A stretch of DNA of 64,000 nucleotides from JAVBMJ01 sp031551275. GTDB lineage: Bacteria > Bacteroidota > Bacteroidia > Bacteroidales > Rikenellaceae. Position 1 is the first letter of the stretch; every line of letters starts with the position of its first letter. The position numbers and the translations under genes are program-made. The notes beneath the pieces were generated by a model. It ran no database searches and was not told the DNA's origin. It saw nothing but the letters and a program-made list of their open reading frames with translations. The DNA lies in contig JAVBNX010000017.1 in NCBI GenBank assembly GCA_031551275.1, positions 54,026-118,025 on the forward strand. Reading direction: 5' to 3'. Below are positions 52,501-59,741 of this stretch, piece by piece.

Positions 52501-53415
52501 TCATGGGTGTTGTCCAATGGCCCTATTTTGGCTATATTAGAAAAGCTAAATAAGCAACCTCGCAAATTGAGTGACGTATTCGATAAAATATTTCAGGGGC
52601 TGGCAACAAGCAAAGACGACGTGTATTTCTTATACGAGTGTGAGGCTGACGATGATTATATAACCGGGCACTCTAAGTATTTGGACTGTCGAATCAAGAT
52701 TGAGAGAGGATTAGTAAAACCATTACTTAAAGGCGAGGATGTCCATCGCTACGAACCTGTCAAAAGTGATCGATTCGTTATTTTCCCATATAGAAAAGAT
52801 GGGGATTCGGCTATCTTATATACTGAGCAAGAACTTGATTCTTGCTTCCCATTAGGGTATGCTTATCTTAAGCAATGCGAGACAGCTCTCCGGGGCCGAG
52901 AAAAAGGGAGGTTTAACCTCGACGGCGAATGGTTTCAATATAGTAGAAAACAGGGGATTAGCTCTGCCGAATGCGAAAAATTAGTTGCTCCGGAAATATC
53001 CAAAGGCGGGAATTTCTCGTACGATAAAAAGGGTGAATTTTATTCTACCACTAAAATTTACGGATATATCAAGAAAGAGGGTATCCCCGAAGATTATAAT
53101 TTCTGGTTAGGGCTCCTAAATTCACAGCTTTTCTGGTTCTTCATTCAGAATACCGGGTATGTATTAAGAGGAGGATACTTCACATTTAAGACAGACTACA
53201 TTCAGCCGTTTCCTGTACCCGAAATTATTCCAGATTTAATCTATAAAAATGTCTCAGAGACAGCTTCTCAAATTCTAGCAAAGAAGGAACTGGATATAAA
53301 AAATGACACGTCAGAATTAGAAAAAACCATAGACAGAATCATCTATAATCTATATGGCTTTGATGAAACAGACATTAAAATCATAGAGGAAGCCGGCATT
53401 GATGGATTCTTCTAA
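49567..53415 (+). CDS. Type IIG restriction-modification enzyme (Eco57I-like)
   Basis: A 1282-residue single-chain enzyme. The N-terminal nuclease has a PD-(D/E)XK-like core (TDLVIHNG then GVLVEVKKP, residues about 78-98). The gamma-class adenine-N6 methyltransferase has motif I DPAVGSGHF (about 548) and motif IV NPPYMR (about 832). The C-terminal 280 residues form the target recognition domain with LVAPEISKGGNFSYDKKGEF and a helical end. The last 170 codons are mirrored by a silent cassette on the opposite strand (53412-53928), next to a serine invertase, and the two stop codons overlap. Inversion would keep the frame and give a 1283-residue variant with another specificity half. Confidence 0.92.
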   Translation: MSSNIKTPKQALNPAFLKQKPDRSSIELFKKEFISLLDKINDSESEEFHKNLIIEFLNSVYYKDNNYINTKGRTDLVIHNGKSTDSPVGVLVEVKKPTNKSEMVSKSNLNAKSFQELVLYYLRERKTSKNFELKYLIITNINEWFIFDAQDFETLFYKNRDLVKKFEQFEAKTLSGTTTDFFYTDIASGAIDKVKDVIPYTYFDIRDYNKILRNADKEDDRKLIALYKFLSPVKLLKLPFANDNNQLNKDFYAELLHILGLEEIKEKSQKFIVRKAVGNRDNGSVIENAINELDSMDKLPRLAYRGQFGNTLEDQLFNVALELSITWINRILFLKLLEAQIIRYHSEDKKYSFLSSDKIEGYDDLNSLFFQILARKEEDRRDGYIKDKFSHVPYLNSSLFELSELENDTIAISNLRDKAKIGLYSKSVLKAKDFSDGRIYPLDYLLRFLDAYDFSSEGSEDIQEEGKPLISASVLGLIFEKINGYKDGSYFTPSYITMYMCKDTITRTVINKFNETKRWNCNTVNDLYNNISDLAEANAIFDSVKICDPAVGSGHFLVSALNEMIALKSELGILVDRTGKRLRDYRITVENDELIVSDNEFGIFKYVPHNHDSQRVQETLFHEKQTIIENCLFGVDINPNSVKICQLRLWVELLKHTYYKSDTGRLETLPNIDINIKCGNSLISRFALDEDLKPILKGLNISIYDYKDAVSQYRNAHNKEDKKRLEAFISDIKTNLKTEIGRNDKNSRNLLKWQRELSKVNAPSLFELTPKEQKAIKTKITEAQKNIDKYKSIIDEIKNNKIYRNALEWRIEFPEVLNDDGDFVGFDAIIGNPPYMRIQGIRDNDPAMADMYNHIYTAATGSYDLYALFTEKALTLVRDTAYVNFIMPVKWTNAAFGKGLREVVASVNAMSRIINFGSFMVFDVSTYTGLQWFKKNSDVLEYIDIADDVTTSIELNTWLNELTEESYNKIPESGLSEESWVLSNGPILAILEKLNKQPRKLSDVFDKIFQGLATSKDDVYFLYECEADDDYITGHSKYLDCRIKIERGLVKPLLKGEDVHRYEPVKSDRFVIFPYRKDGDSAILYTEQELDSCFPLGYAYLKQCETALRGREKGRFNLDGEWFQYSRKQGISSAECEKLVAPEISKGGNFSYDKKGEFYSTTKIYGYIKKEGIPEDYNFWLGLLNSQLFWFFIQNTGYVLRGGYFTFKTDYIQPFPVPEIIPDLIYKNVSETASQILAKKELDIKNDTSELEKTIDRIIYNLYGFDETDIKIIEEAGIDGFF

Positions 53416-53928
53416 TTATTTGATTGTGATGATGTAGCGCGTTTGATAGAGTTGATTTCGTCTTCTGTCAAATCGTAAAGAGAGTAGATGATTTCATCTA
53501 TCTTCTCCTCGTATGCTTTATTATCTACCCCAAAGTCTTTGCTTTTTGCTTCTATTATTTTGTCAACATAATTCACTATATCCTGTTCTATATTTTCAGG
53601 AATAGATGAAGGTATATGGAATGGTTTAATATAGTCTGGTTTGAAACGGAAATAAGAATTTGCGAGTACCGTTCCAGTGTTAATCAAATACCACCAAAAG
53701 AGATTAGAGTTCATAATTGCGAGTAAACATTTGTAGCTTTCTCGAACGTCTTTCCCTTTGATATAGCCATAGATGGTAGTGGTAGAATAAAATTCACCCT
53801 TTTTATCGTACGCAAAGTTACCTCTTCTTGAAATCTCTGGTGCGACAAGTTTCTCATTATCAAAAAGAACAAGGTTTTTAGGGTAGATGTATTTATACCA
53901 AAACAAGTCCTTTTCTAACCTCCCTTTT
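52902..53928. repeat. Invertible specificity segment with inverted repeats
   Basis: Two nested inverted repeat pairs join the type IIG gene and its mirror cassette. The inner pair is 36 bases and perfect (53018-53053 and 53777-53812). The outer pair is 12 bases (AAAAGGGAGGTT at 52902-52913, its reverse complement at 53917-53928). The distance between outer and inner repeat is 116 bases in both copies. Flanking sequence is homologous but diverged. Exchange at either pair preserves the reading frame. Confidence 0.85.
53412..53906 (-). CDS. Silent type IIG specificity cassette (inverted, no own start)
   Basis: The frame encodes about 164 residues from a TTG and aligns with the type IIG C-terminus: LVAPEISRRGNFAYDKKGEF against LVAPEISKGGNFSYDKKGEF, IYGYIKG, LFWWYLINTGTVLANSYFRF against LFWFFIQNTGYVLRGGYFTF. 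Homology begins at 53928, just after an in-frame TAG upstream, so it is a promoterless partial cassette and not a normal gene. Its stop overlaps the stop of the active gene by two bases. It serves as an alternative 3' end once flipped by the adjacent invertase (inference). Confidence 0.8.
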   Translation of the reverse strand: MFWYKYIYPKNLVLFDNEKLVAPEISRRGNFAYDKKGEFYSTTTIYGYIKGKDVRESYKCLLAIMNSNLFWWYLINTGTVLANSYFRFKPDYIKPFHIPSSIPENIEQDIVNYVDKIIEAKSKDFGVDNKAYEEKIDEIIYSLYDLTEDEINSIKRATSSQSNN

Positions 53929-53974
53929 ATTAGTACCTAATCCGTTGATATGCTACTTTTGGACTAAAAAAAGC

Positions 53975-54574
53975 ATGGTTTACGGTTATCTTAGGGTGAG
54001 CACTGACGAACAAGATGCTCAAAATCAATCATTAGGAGTTAAGGCAAAAGCAAAGCAGTTGGGATTGTCTATTTCGGAGTGGATAGAAGACAGTGGTGTC
54101 TCTGGAAGTAAAGAGCCGGAAGATCGTAAACTTGGGACAATACTTCATAATATGCAGTCCGGCGATATAATTATCGCCTCCGAGCTTTCCCGGTTGGGAC
54201 GTAAAACGTTTATGGTTATGCGAATATTAGAAACTTGCATGAAAAAAGACGTGAAAGTGTATACTGTTAAAGATGACTATGAGCTAGGAGATAATATCCA
54301 AAGTAAAGTATTGGCATTTGCATTTGGACTTGCTGCTGAGATAGAGCGAGATATGATTTCACAACGCACTAAAGAGGCTCTGGCTCGCAAGAAAGCGGAG
54401 GGCATTACTCTTGGTCGACCTAGGGGCAGCAAGGGAAAACAAACCAAGCTTTCGACACATAAAAAACAAATATTTGAAATGCTTGACAATCACATTTCCC
54501 AAAACCATATTGCTCTGCATTTTAGAGTGCATAGGCATACTGTCAGCGCATTTATCAAGGACAATAACAGATAA
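53975..54574 (+). CDS. Mpi-family serine DNA invertase
   Basis: A 199-residue serine recombinase; the ATG at 53975 opens the canonical MVYGYLRVSTDEQ with the catalytic Ser at position 9. IIASELSRLGRKTFMVMRIL, NIQSKVLAFAFGLAAEIERD and ISQRTKEALARKKAEGITLG match the Bacteroides Mpi master invertase family, and the C-terminus has a resolvase HTH (ISQNHIALHFRVHRHTVSAF). It begins 47 bases beyond the outer repeat of the invertible type IIG segment. It most likely flips that segment, and may act on other sites in the genome as Mpi does. Confidence 0.9.
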   Translation: MVYGYLRVSTDEQDAQNQSLGVKAKAKQLGLSISEWIEDSGVSGSKEPEDRKLGTILHNMQSGDIIIASELSRLGRKTFMVMRILETCMKKDVKVYTVKDDYELGDNIQSKVLAFAFGLAAEIERDMISQRTKEALARKKAEGITLGRPRGSKGKQTKLSTHKKQIFEMLDNHISQNHIALHFRVHRHTVSAFIKDNNR

Positions 54575-54604
54575 AAGAGACAGGCAGCTATATGCCTGTC
54601 TCTT
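54575..54604. terminator. Terminator after invertase
   Basis: AAGAGACAGGCA (54575-54586) pairs with TGCCTGTCTCTT (54593-54604) over six bases, immediately after the invertase stop and before the convergent HTH gene. Confidence 0.85.
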
Positions 54605-54613
54605 ATCGATTTA

Positions 54614-54913
54614 CTAGAACGGCAGTTCTGTAGGTTGGTAGTTGTCCATCAGGACTTTTTGCAGTTCCGATTCAGGATAGAGGATTTTGCCGCCGATGGT
54701 TGTGAAGGCGATTACCCGGCTATCGCGGAGGGTTTGCAGGGTGCGCTGGCAGATATGCAAGCAGTCCATCACTTCCTCGCCGGTCATGTAACGCTCATCG
54801 GCGATGGTCGGCCTGTGTCGTTCGCGCACAGCCATCACGCTTTTGTGGGCGGCGAGGAGTTGTCCAATAAGTTCCTTGAACTCGGCGGACTCTTTCGTCA
54901 GCAGATCTTCCAT
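54614..54913 (-). CDS. Excisionase-type helix-turn-helix protein
   Basis: A 99-residue protein. The N-terminal helix LIGQLLAAHKSVMAVRE is followed by a MerR/excisionase HTH (MTGEEVMDCLHICQRTLQTL then IAFTTIGGKILYPESELQKV). Such proteins come in pairs upstream of mobilization genes of Bacteroides elements and regulate excision. It starts two bases after the stop of the interrupted HTH gene. Confidence 0.8.
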   Translation of the reverse strand: MEDLLTKESAEFKELIGQLLAAHKSVMAVRERHRPTIADERYMTGEEVMDCLHICQRTLQTLRDSRVIAFTTIGGKILYPESELQKVLMDNYQPTELPF

Positions 54914-54915
54914 AG

Positions 54916-55242
54916 CTATCTGTGGCCTAATTCCTCAAAGTTTTTACCCGATGCAAGAGGCGCAGATTTCCATTTCTGTAACAAATCTGCGATATCCGAC
55001 TCCCGGAAGTAGTATTTACCACCGATCATCGAACTGGGGATAATGCCCTTAACACGATAAGCCTGTAAAGTCCGCTTCGACAGGCTAAGCGCCTGGCACA
55101 CCTCCGGCGAGTCGAGTCAGCGTTCGCGGGGTTTGGGGCAATACTGCTCCTTCATAGCTTCGACTTCGGTAGTCAGCAGGCTGACGTGCTGTTTCAACGA
55201 CTCCCATGCCCGCATTTCAATACAAATCATTTCCATAGCCAT
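54916..55242 (-). pseudogene. Excisionase-type HTH gene interrupted by TGA
   Basis: A 109-codon frame starts at 55242 and ends at 54916. Codon 42 (55119-55117) is TGA, between CCKPRER-like and LDSPEVCQALSLSK sequence, at a position where Trp is expected in this family. The rest is intact: a helical N-terminus and a HTH (LSLSKRTLQAYRVKGIIPSS then YYFRESDIADLL). Only a single base change (TGG to TGA) explains it. A shortened product could start at 55101. Whether it is dead, read through or a sequencing error cannot be told here. Confidence 0.7.
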
Positions 55243-55607
55243 TAATCTTTTTCGTTAAACGTATTTTCGAGTGAGCGTTTGAGGCCTTCACGGGCCACCT
55301 GCTGTATCAACTCTTTATTGGCCGCGATATGGTCGGCCAGCATATTGGATAGCAGCATCGTTGGGGTAATGTCCGGCGCAAGGTGCTGTAACGAGGCGAT
55401 AAGAGAGGCCAGCTTCTCCTTCATCCGCACGTCGATATAGACCGGCGAATATTCCTTAACCTTTCGGGGCTGAAGAAAGCGTTTGTAATACTCATCTTCG
55501 GCACCTTTACGAACCTGTTTGCCTTTAGCCGGAGCTCATCCCGTATCGGGAACTTCCGGCGCGGACGATTGAGCATCGTCCTTGTCTTTAATTTCTTCGA
55601 TAGTCAT
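55242..55607 (-). pseudogene. DUF3408-like gene interrupted by TGA
   Basis: A 122-codon frame from ATG at 55607 ends with TAA overlapping the next start (TAATG). Codon 24 (55538-55536) is TGA in an otherwise continuous frame. The C-terminal part (YYKRFLQPRKVKEYSPVYID then VRMKEKLASLIASLQ) resembles DUF3408-type proteins encoded near mobilization genes, often with a ribbon-helix-helix-like region. Without the stop it would be 121 residues. A shorter product starting at 55430 is possible. Confidence 0.6.
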
Positions 55608-55625
55608 TATAACTATTTTTACGGT

Positions 55626-55796
55626 TTATAAATCAGTTAACTTTTGTGGATAGGGATACTCATTCAGGTATCCCTGATCCGGTTGGTAGTTCTCATTTTG
55701 CCCGGCTTCCGGAGGATAGCCGTCCGCATCGTTGCAGTCGGTGGTTCCGAAATTGGGTGCAAGATAATTCGCCCCGGACACGCGCTCTGTGAACAT
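55626..55796 (-). CDS. Possible small acidic protein
   Basis: A 56-residue frame beginning MFTERVSGANY and rich in Asn, Asp, Pro and Tyr. It ends 18 bases before the start of the interrupted DUF3408-like gene, and the frame is open further upstream without an ATG. No family is recognised; it may not be a gene. The remainder of 55797-55996 shows nothing I can assign. Confidence 0.25.
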   Translation of the reverse strand: MFTERVSGANYLAPNFGTTDCNDADGYPPEAGQNENYQPDQGYLNEYPYPQKLTDL

Positions 55797-55996
55797 AACA
55801 GGTTTACATAACAACCCTGCCCGTATAGCATTGGTTATCAATACTGGCTTTACTGAAATGGTATTAAGAATGATGATCGGAACAGATTGGATGAGATAGG
55901 TCAATTTACTGATTAACAGTGATGACTCCAAATCTGTATGGTATAGATAATATAACCGTAGATAATAGAAATAGTTATTTCGGGCAAAATACAGGG

Positions 55997-56971
55997 CTAT
56001 TTACCTCCGCATTCCCGGATTCCTTCCATTGCATCATCAATGGGAAGCAGGTCTTTGAAGCCCGTAATCCGATTACTGTTCCGGCAATTGGAGAATTGCT
56101 GCATAGAAATATAGTGCGGCTCGTTTCCGTACCGGTCGATATTCTTCCCCCGGCGGAACGACAAAAAGTCCCGGTTACTCACGGCAACGGCGATCCACTT
56201 TTCCCGGATAAGTCCGCACTCGCCGAGTTTGTCGAAAAGATAGGTAAGCGAATTTTGGTTGGCGACCTGTATTGGTTCGGCCAGTTTCCCTTTCAATAGC
56301 TTTTTCAGTTCCGCGACCGGCATCGGACGGCGGAATAGTTTTATACTCTCGATGCATTCAGCCAGCAACGAGTATTGTTCGCTATTCAGTTTAGGCTCGT
56401 AGGAACGTTTAGGGCCGGTCTTCTCTGCGGGTGCTTCCGGTTGGATCTGTCCCGGCGTTGGCTCTTGGGGTTGGGCTTTAATATCTCCGGCCGCCGATAT
56501 GCTTTTAGCCCGAGCCATTCGTGCCTCAATTCCCATATAGAGTTTTTCGAGGCTGATCAGATTCACCAGTTCGGCGAAATATGGAAGGTCGATCTTATTC
56601 AGTTCGCCGACATAGTTCGCCGGAGTGATCTTGACTGCCGGAGCAGAGAATTGCCCATACTGCCTGAATACCTCTTTACCGGCATCATCATAAAAGTCGC
56701 TATACCAAAGATAGTTTTCCCGACCGTCGCGCAGGTATTTCGGGAGCGTTGCCAGAGGAGGGTTATCGCGCAGTATCGTTACGATCTGGTCTTTTAGGTA
56801 GTTTGCATTGTCGGAGCCGGAATGGGAGTAATGCCGCAGGGCGTTATACACCGTATCGTAACCGACCGACACGAATTGGTCGAGCAATCTCTGCGCCTCC
56901 TGATAGGCTTGCGGAACGTTGCCGTCCGCAGTCGGATCATCCGCCAATATATCGTTCATATCCTCCGTCAT
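55997..56971 (-). CDS. Unrecognised mobile-element protein
   Basis: A 324-residue soluble protein; the ATG at 56971 is preferred over 57067 because the extra 32 residues are atypically basic and Tyr/Asn rich. An acidic helical N-terminal part (QEAQRLLDQFVSVGYDTVYN) is followed by a Pro/Gln-rich linker (PQEPTPGQIQPEAPAEKTG) and a C-terminal domain with LNSEQYSLLAECIESIKLF and LFDKLGECGLIREKWIAVAV. The layout is seen in proteins of Bacteroides mobilizable elements, but no function is known. It is transcribed away from the mob genes. Confidence 0.6.
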   Translation of the reverse strand: MTEDMNDILADDPTADGNVPQAYQEAQRLLDQFVSVGYDTVYNALRHYSHSGSDNANYLKDQIVTILRDNPPLATLPKYLRDGRENYLWYSDFYDDAGKEVFRQYGQFSAPAVKITPANYVGELNKIDLPYFAELVNLISLEKLYMGIEARMARAKSISAAGDIKAQPQEPTPGQIQPEAPAEKTGPKRSYEPKLNSEQYSLLAECIESIKLFRRPMPVAELKKLLKGKLAEPIQVANQNSLTYLFDKLGECGLIREKWIAVAVSNRDFLSFRRGKNIDRYGNEPHYISMQQFSNCRNSNRITGFKDLLPIDDAMEGIRECGGK

Positions 56972-57702
56972 ATTACAAAGATAGTAATTTCGACAATATT
57001 GGTAATATGTGTGGTCGGAGCGGTTGCGGTAACTGTGGGCGCTTTTTCGTAAATCGAGCAAATTCACGCATACAAGCGCAAAGAACCTACCGGATAATGT
57101 CTTACCGAATCAGCTGATTATATTTGCCGCGAGCCTCAATGTAGAGGCTGTCCAAACTCTAAAAACTATGGCAACTTACATCGCAATCCAAGCTGTTGCC
57201 GCCGACAGGTGGCAATGAAGAGGGAGCGCCAACCGTGCATCCTCCGCTATTCCACACCTCACCCTCATCACGCCGCGACAACACATCGACTCCGGAAATA
57301 CCCCAGAGGTTTCCTTCGTCTCGGTTGTCGCTCCTTGCCCCGAACACGCATCCGACCCAGCCCTTGCCTCGGCCCTCGAAAGCTCCGCTTTCGTGCAAAC
57401 CGGTAAGGCTATGCCCGCCTTCCCACTTTGCAAAAAGAGAGGGAGCAAGGTAATCGTCCGGGTAACCCGAAAATCGCTGACACGACTTTCGGATTCCCTT
57501 CGGACATACCTTGCCCTTGCAGGGGGCTCCGGCCTGGCAGCCAAGTTCAGGGGCGTCTGAACTCGTCTCACTGAACCCTCCCGCTCCCGATGGTCTCCGT
57601 TCAGGCAGGCCGGGATTGCAAGCCTGCGGTCGGCTCCTGATAGTCGCCTTTACCTGCGGCTTGCCCATAACTTTTCTCACTCCTATTAGTCGCCCGAAAG
57701 TT
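56972..57702. other. GC-rich leader of the mobilization genes, possible oriT region
   Basis: No convincing gene. A TATATTTG promoter-like element (57119-57126) faces the mob genes, followed by a 16-codon frame at 57168 (MATYIAIQAVAADRWQ). The next 480 bases are GC-rich with short hairpins, for example CGAAAGC/GCTTTCG at 57377-57393. Position just upstream of mobC and relaxase is where transfer origins usually lie, but no nick-site motif could be identified. Confidence 0.4.
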
Positions 57703-57706
57703 ATGG
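57665..57706. repeat. 10-base inverted repeat at mobC start
   Basis: CCATAACTTT (57665-57674) and AAAGTTATGG (57697-57706) are perfect inverted copies; the second arm contains the mobC ATG. It could be a transfer-origin arm or an operator for autoregulation by MobC. Confidence 0.5.
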
Positions 57707-58053
57707 ATGCTACGCAAAACGAAAAGCCGGGCCGAGGCCGTCCGGCTAAAGATAAGGAGAAACTCGTCCGCTCGATCAACCTCAAACTGACCGAAGACGA
57801 CTTCGAGGCTGTCACGCAAAGGGCGGCAGAGTTAGGTATGAAACCGACACAATATGCGCGACAAATGACCCTGAATGGGCGAATCAAATCTCGTTACACG
57901 AAAGAGGAGTTAGACCTGCGGCGCAAGATTGCGGGTATGGCAAACAATATGAATCAAGTCGCCCGCAAAGCCAATATTGGCGGTTTCAAAGAGGCGGAAT
58001 TCATCGCTTATAATCTATTCGTCGAACTGAAGGGCCTGCTCTATGATAGCTAA
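57703..58053 (+). CDS. mobC: MobC-like relaxosome accessory protein
   Basis: A 116-residue protein; the ATG at 57703 is chosen because upstream in-frame sequence is GC-rich non-coding. It starts with a basic GRGRPAKDKEKL tail, then a ribbon-helix-helix-like region (RSINLKLTEDDFEAVTQRAA) and the MobC block LRRKIAGMANNMNQVARKAN. MobC helps the relaxase to open DNA at oriT. It overlaps the relaxase gene by 11 bases, as is typical. Confidence 0.88.
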   Translation: MDATQNEKPGRGRPAKDKEKLVRSINLKLTEDDFEAVTQRAAELGMKPTQYARQMTLNGRIKSRYTKEELDLRRKIAGMANNMNQVARKANIGGFKEAEFIAYNLFVELKGLLYDS

Positions 58054-59398
58054 AAACAAGAAAGGAAAATCGTTTGGCGGATGTGTCCGGTATGTGATGA
58101 ACGAGGACTGCGAAGTGCTTGCCGCCGAGGGCGTGTTGGCGGACGATGCCGCGAGCATTACCCGTGATTTTGCTATTCAGCGTTCCGGCAGGCCCGAAAT
58201 AAAACAGCCGGTCGGGCATATCGCCGTGTCGTTCTCGTCAGAAGACTCCGCTAAAATGACGAACGAATTTATGCTCACTCTGTCGCACGAGTATATGAAA
58301 GAGATGGGTATTCGCAACACCCAATACATCGTCGTACGACATCATAATACGGATCACGAGCATTTCCATATCGTCTACAACCGCGTCGACAACGACCTGA
58401 AACTGATCTCGGTCAATAATGATTATAAGCGAAATGTCAAGGTGTGTAAGAAACTGAAAGACATATACGAATTGACTTACGGCAAGGGAAAAGAGAATGT
58501 GAACCGCCCGCAATTGACGGGCGCGGATAAGGTAAAATATCAAATCCACGATGAAATAGCGGCTATTCTGCCGAAATGTAACAACTATGATGACCTTGAA
58601 AAGCGGCTCAAACAGGGCGGCATAACGATTCAGTATAAATATAGAAGCGGAGCCGAAGAATCGCCAGAGAACATACAGGGTGTATCGTTCAAGAAAGGAA
58701 ACTACTCTTTCAAAGGCTCCGAAATTGACCGAAAATTCAGCCATGTAAACCTTAAAAAGACGTTCGACCAAAATATGACCAACCTACTCAAATATATAAT
58801 GGAACCGGATGTGCAGCCTGTGGAAAAGAAGACTGACGCGCTGTCCGCCATCCTGTCGCCGGGTCCGCAAGCATCCGAGTCGCCCAAACCATCGGTACCG
58901 GAAATTCCGAAACAACAGGAGCCGCCGCACCAAGAAAAAAGCAATCCCACCATCGGCGGCATCCGGCTGAACGATGAGCAATGGGAAAAACTCCAATCCG
59001 GCGGCCACATTATACTCCGGGATATGGAGCGAAAGGACGGGAACGGCAAATTTTCAGCATACGTTTTCCTGAACGATGAAAATAAAAAGGTGTTTTACAG
59101 CTCCGAAAATCCCGATAAATTTGTTAAATACGGCAAGTACGAGATGCGTCTGCGCGACAAAATCCTTGTCGAAAAAGGACATTTGACTAAAGCCAAAGTT
59201 AAATGGTACGGCGGCGGGTTCGCCCAACCATACCTTTGGAAAGACAAGCCGGAGGATGCGGACTACAAAGAATCATTCACCGATCCGCGCACCCCGAAAG
59301 AGCAAATTGAAAAGGAAAAACAACAACTAGAGAACCGTTTCAGGCGTACTGTCGCACCACCAAAAACACCCAAGAAAGGTCCGAAACAGAGTCAGTAA
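58043..59398 (+). CDS. MobA/VirD2-type relaxase
   Basis: A 451-residue relaxase. The N-terminal relaxase domain (residues 1-250) has VRYVMNEDCEVL, GHIAVSFSSEDS, the metal-binding HxDxxHxH-like RHHNTDHEHFHIVYNRVD and the preceding IRNTQYIVV. It nicks oriT and leads single-strand transfer of a mobilizable element. The C-terminal part contains a Pro-rich linker and a DUF3945-like region (EQWEKLQSGGHIILRDMERK). With no type IV secretion genes in view the element is likely mobilizable rather than self-conjugative. Confidence 0.9.
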   Translation: MIAKNKKGKSFGGCVRYVMNEDCEVLAAEGVLADDAASITRDFAIQRSGRPEIKQPVGHIAVSFSSEDSAKMTNEFMLTLSHEYMKEMGIRNTQYIVVRHHNTDHEHFHIVYNRVDNDLKLISVNNDYKRNVKVCKKLKDIYELTYGKGKENVNRPQLTGADKVKYQIHDEIAAILPKCNNYDDLEKRLKQGGITIQYKYRSGAEESPENIQGVSFKKGNYSFKGSEIDRKFSHVNLKKTFDQNMTNLLKYIMEPDVQPVEKKTDALSAILSPGPQASESPKPSVPEIPKQQEPPHQEKSNPTIGGIRLNDEQWEKLQSGGHIILRDMERKDGNGKFSAYVFLNDENKKVFYSSENPDKFVKYGKYEMRLRDKILVEKGHLTKAKVKWYGGGFAQPYLWKDKPEDADYKESFTDPRTPKEQIEKEKQQLENRFRRTVAPPKTPKKGPKQSQ

Positions 59399-59471
59399 CA
59401 CTGAGTCCATAAAGAGTTTTTTATCCATAAAAACTTGGAAAAACCCATTACCAGTTGTTCGCAAAGGTTTC

Positions 59472-59545
59472 GTATTGCAACGGATTGTGCAAGGTCATGC
59501 CGCTTCGCGGTTCTTTCAGAAACCTTGCACAATCCGTTGCAATAC
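59472..59545. repeat. 24-base perfect inverted repeat
   Basis: The arm 59472-59495 (begins GTATTGCAACGG, ends TGCAAGGT) is repeated in perfect inverse at 59522-59545. The 26-base spacer itself contains a small hairpin CCGC-TTC-GCGG. It is too long for a plain terminator and lacks T runs. Confidence 0.8.
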
Positions 59546-59689
59546 AAGGGCTGAACGCTACCAAAAGGCAATGGGTTGGTGTGGCCACGGCTCAGCACCT
59601 CCGGGGCAGATAGGTTACGCGAGGACATCAAAACCGTGAAAGGGGTAAAATAACCTTGTCTCTCATGAAAAGAAAATTAACAGAGACTC

Positions 59690-59720
59690 TTGACAACTGT
59701 CAATTCAGAGGTTACCTTTG
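59690..59720 (+). promoter_or_regulatory. Promoter of nuclease-MBL-helicase group
   Basis: TTG (59690-59692), 20-base spacer, TACCTTTG (59713-59720): full Bacteroidetes consensus, 21 bases before the ATG at 59742. Confidence 0.7.
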
Positions 59721-59741
59721 TATTTCAAATCATTATGGGTT

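Larger units (their letters stand above)
59399..59741. other. Intergenic stretch after relaxase
   Basis: No gene supported. It contains a long hairpin (59472-59545) and the promoter of the nuclease-MBL-helicase group (59690-59720). Sequence 59546-59689 shows nothing I recognise. Confidence 0.6.

Noticed and set aside
54916..55607. Alternative genetic code with TGA as Trp in element 2
   Set aside because: The integrase (46825) and nuclease gene (60530) of the same island end in TGA, and no other gene has internal TGA, so general recoding is not supported.
57159..57887. Minus-strand open frame of about 240 codons over the mob leader
   Set aside because: It is antisense to mobC at its 5' end and its composition is that of GC-rich non-coding DNA.
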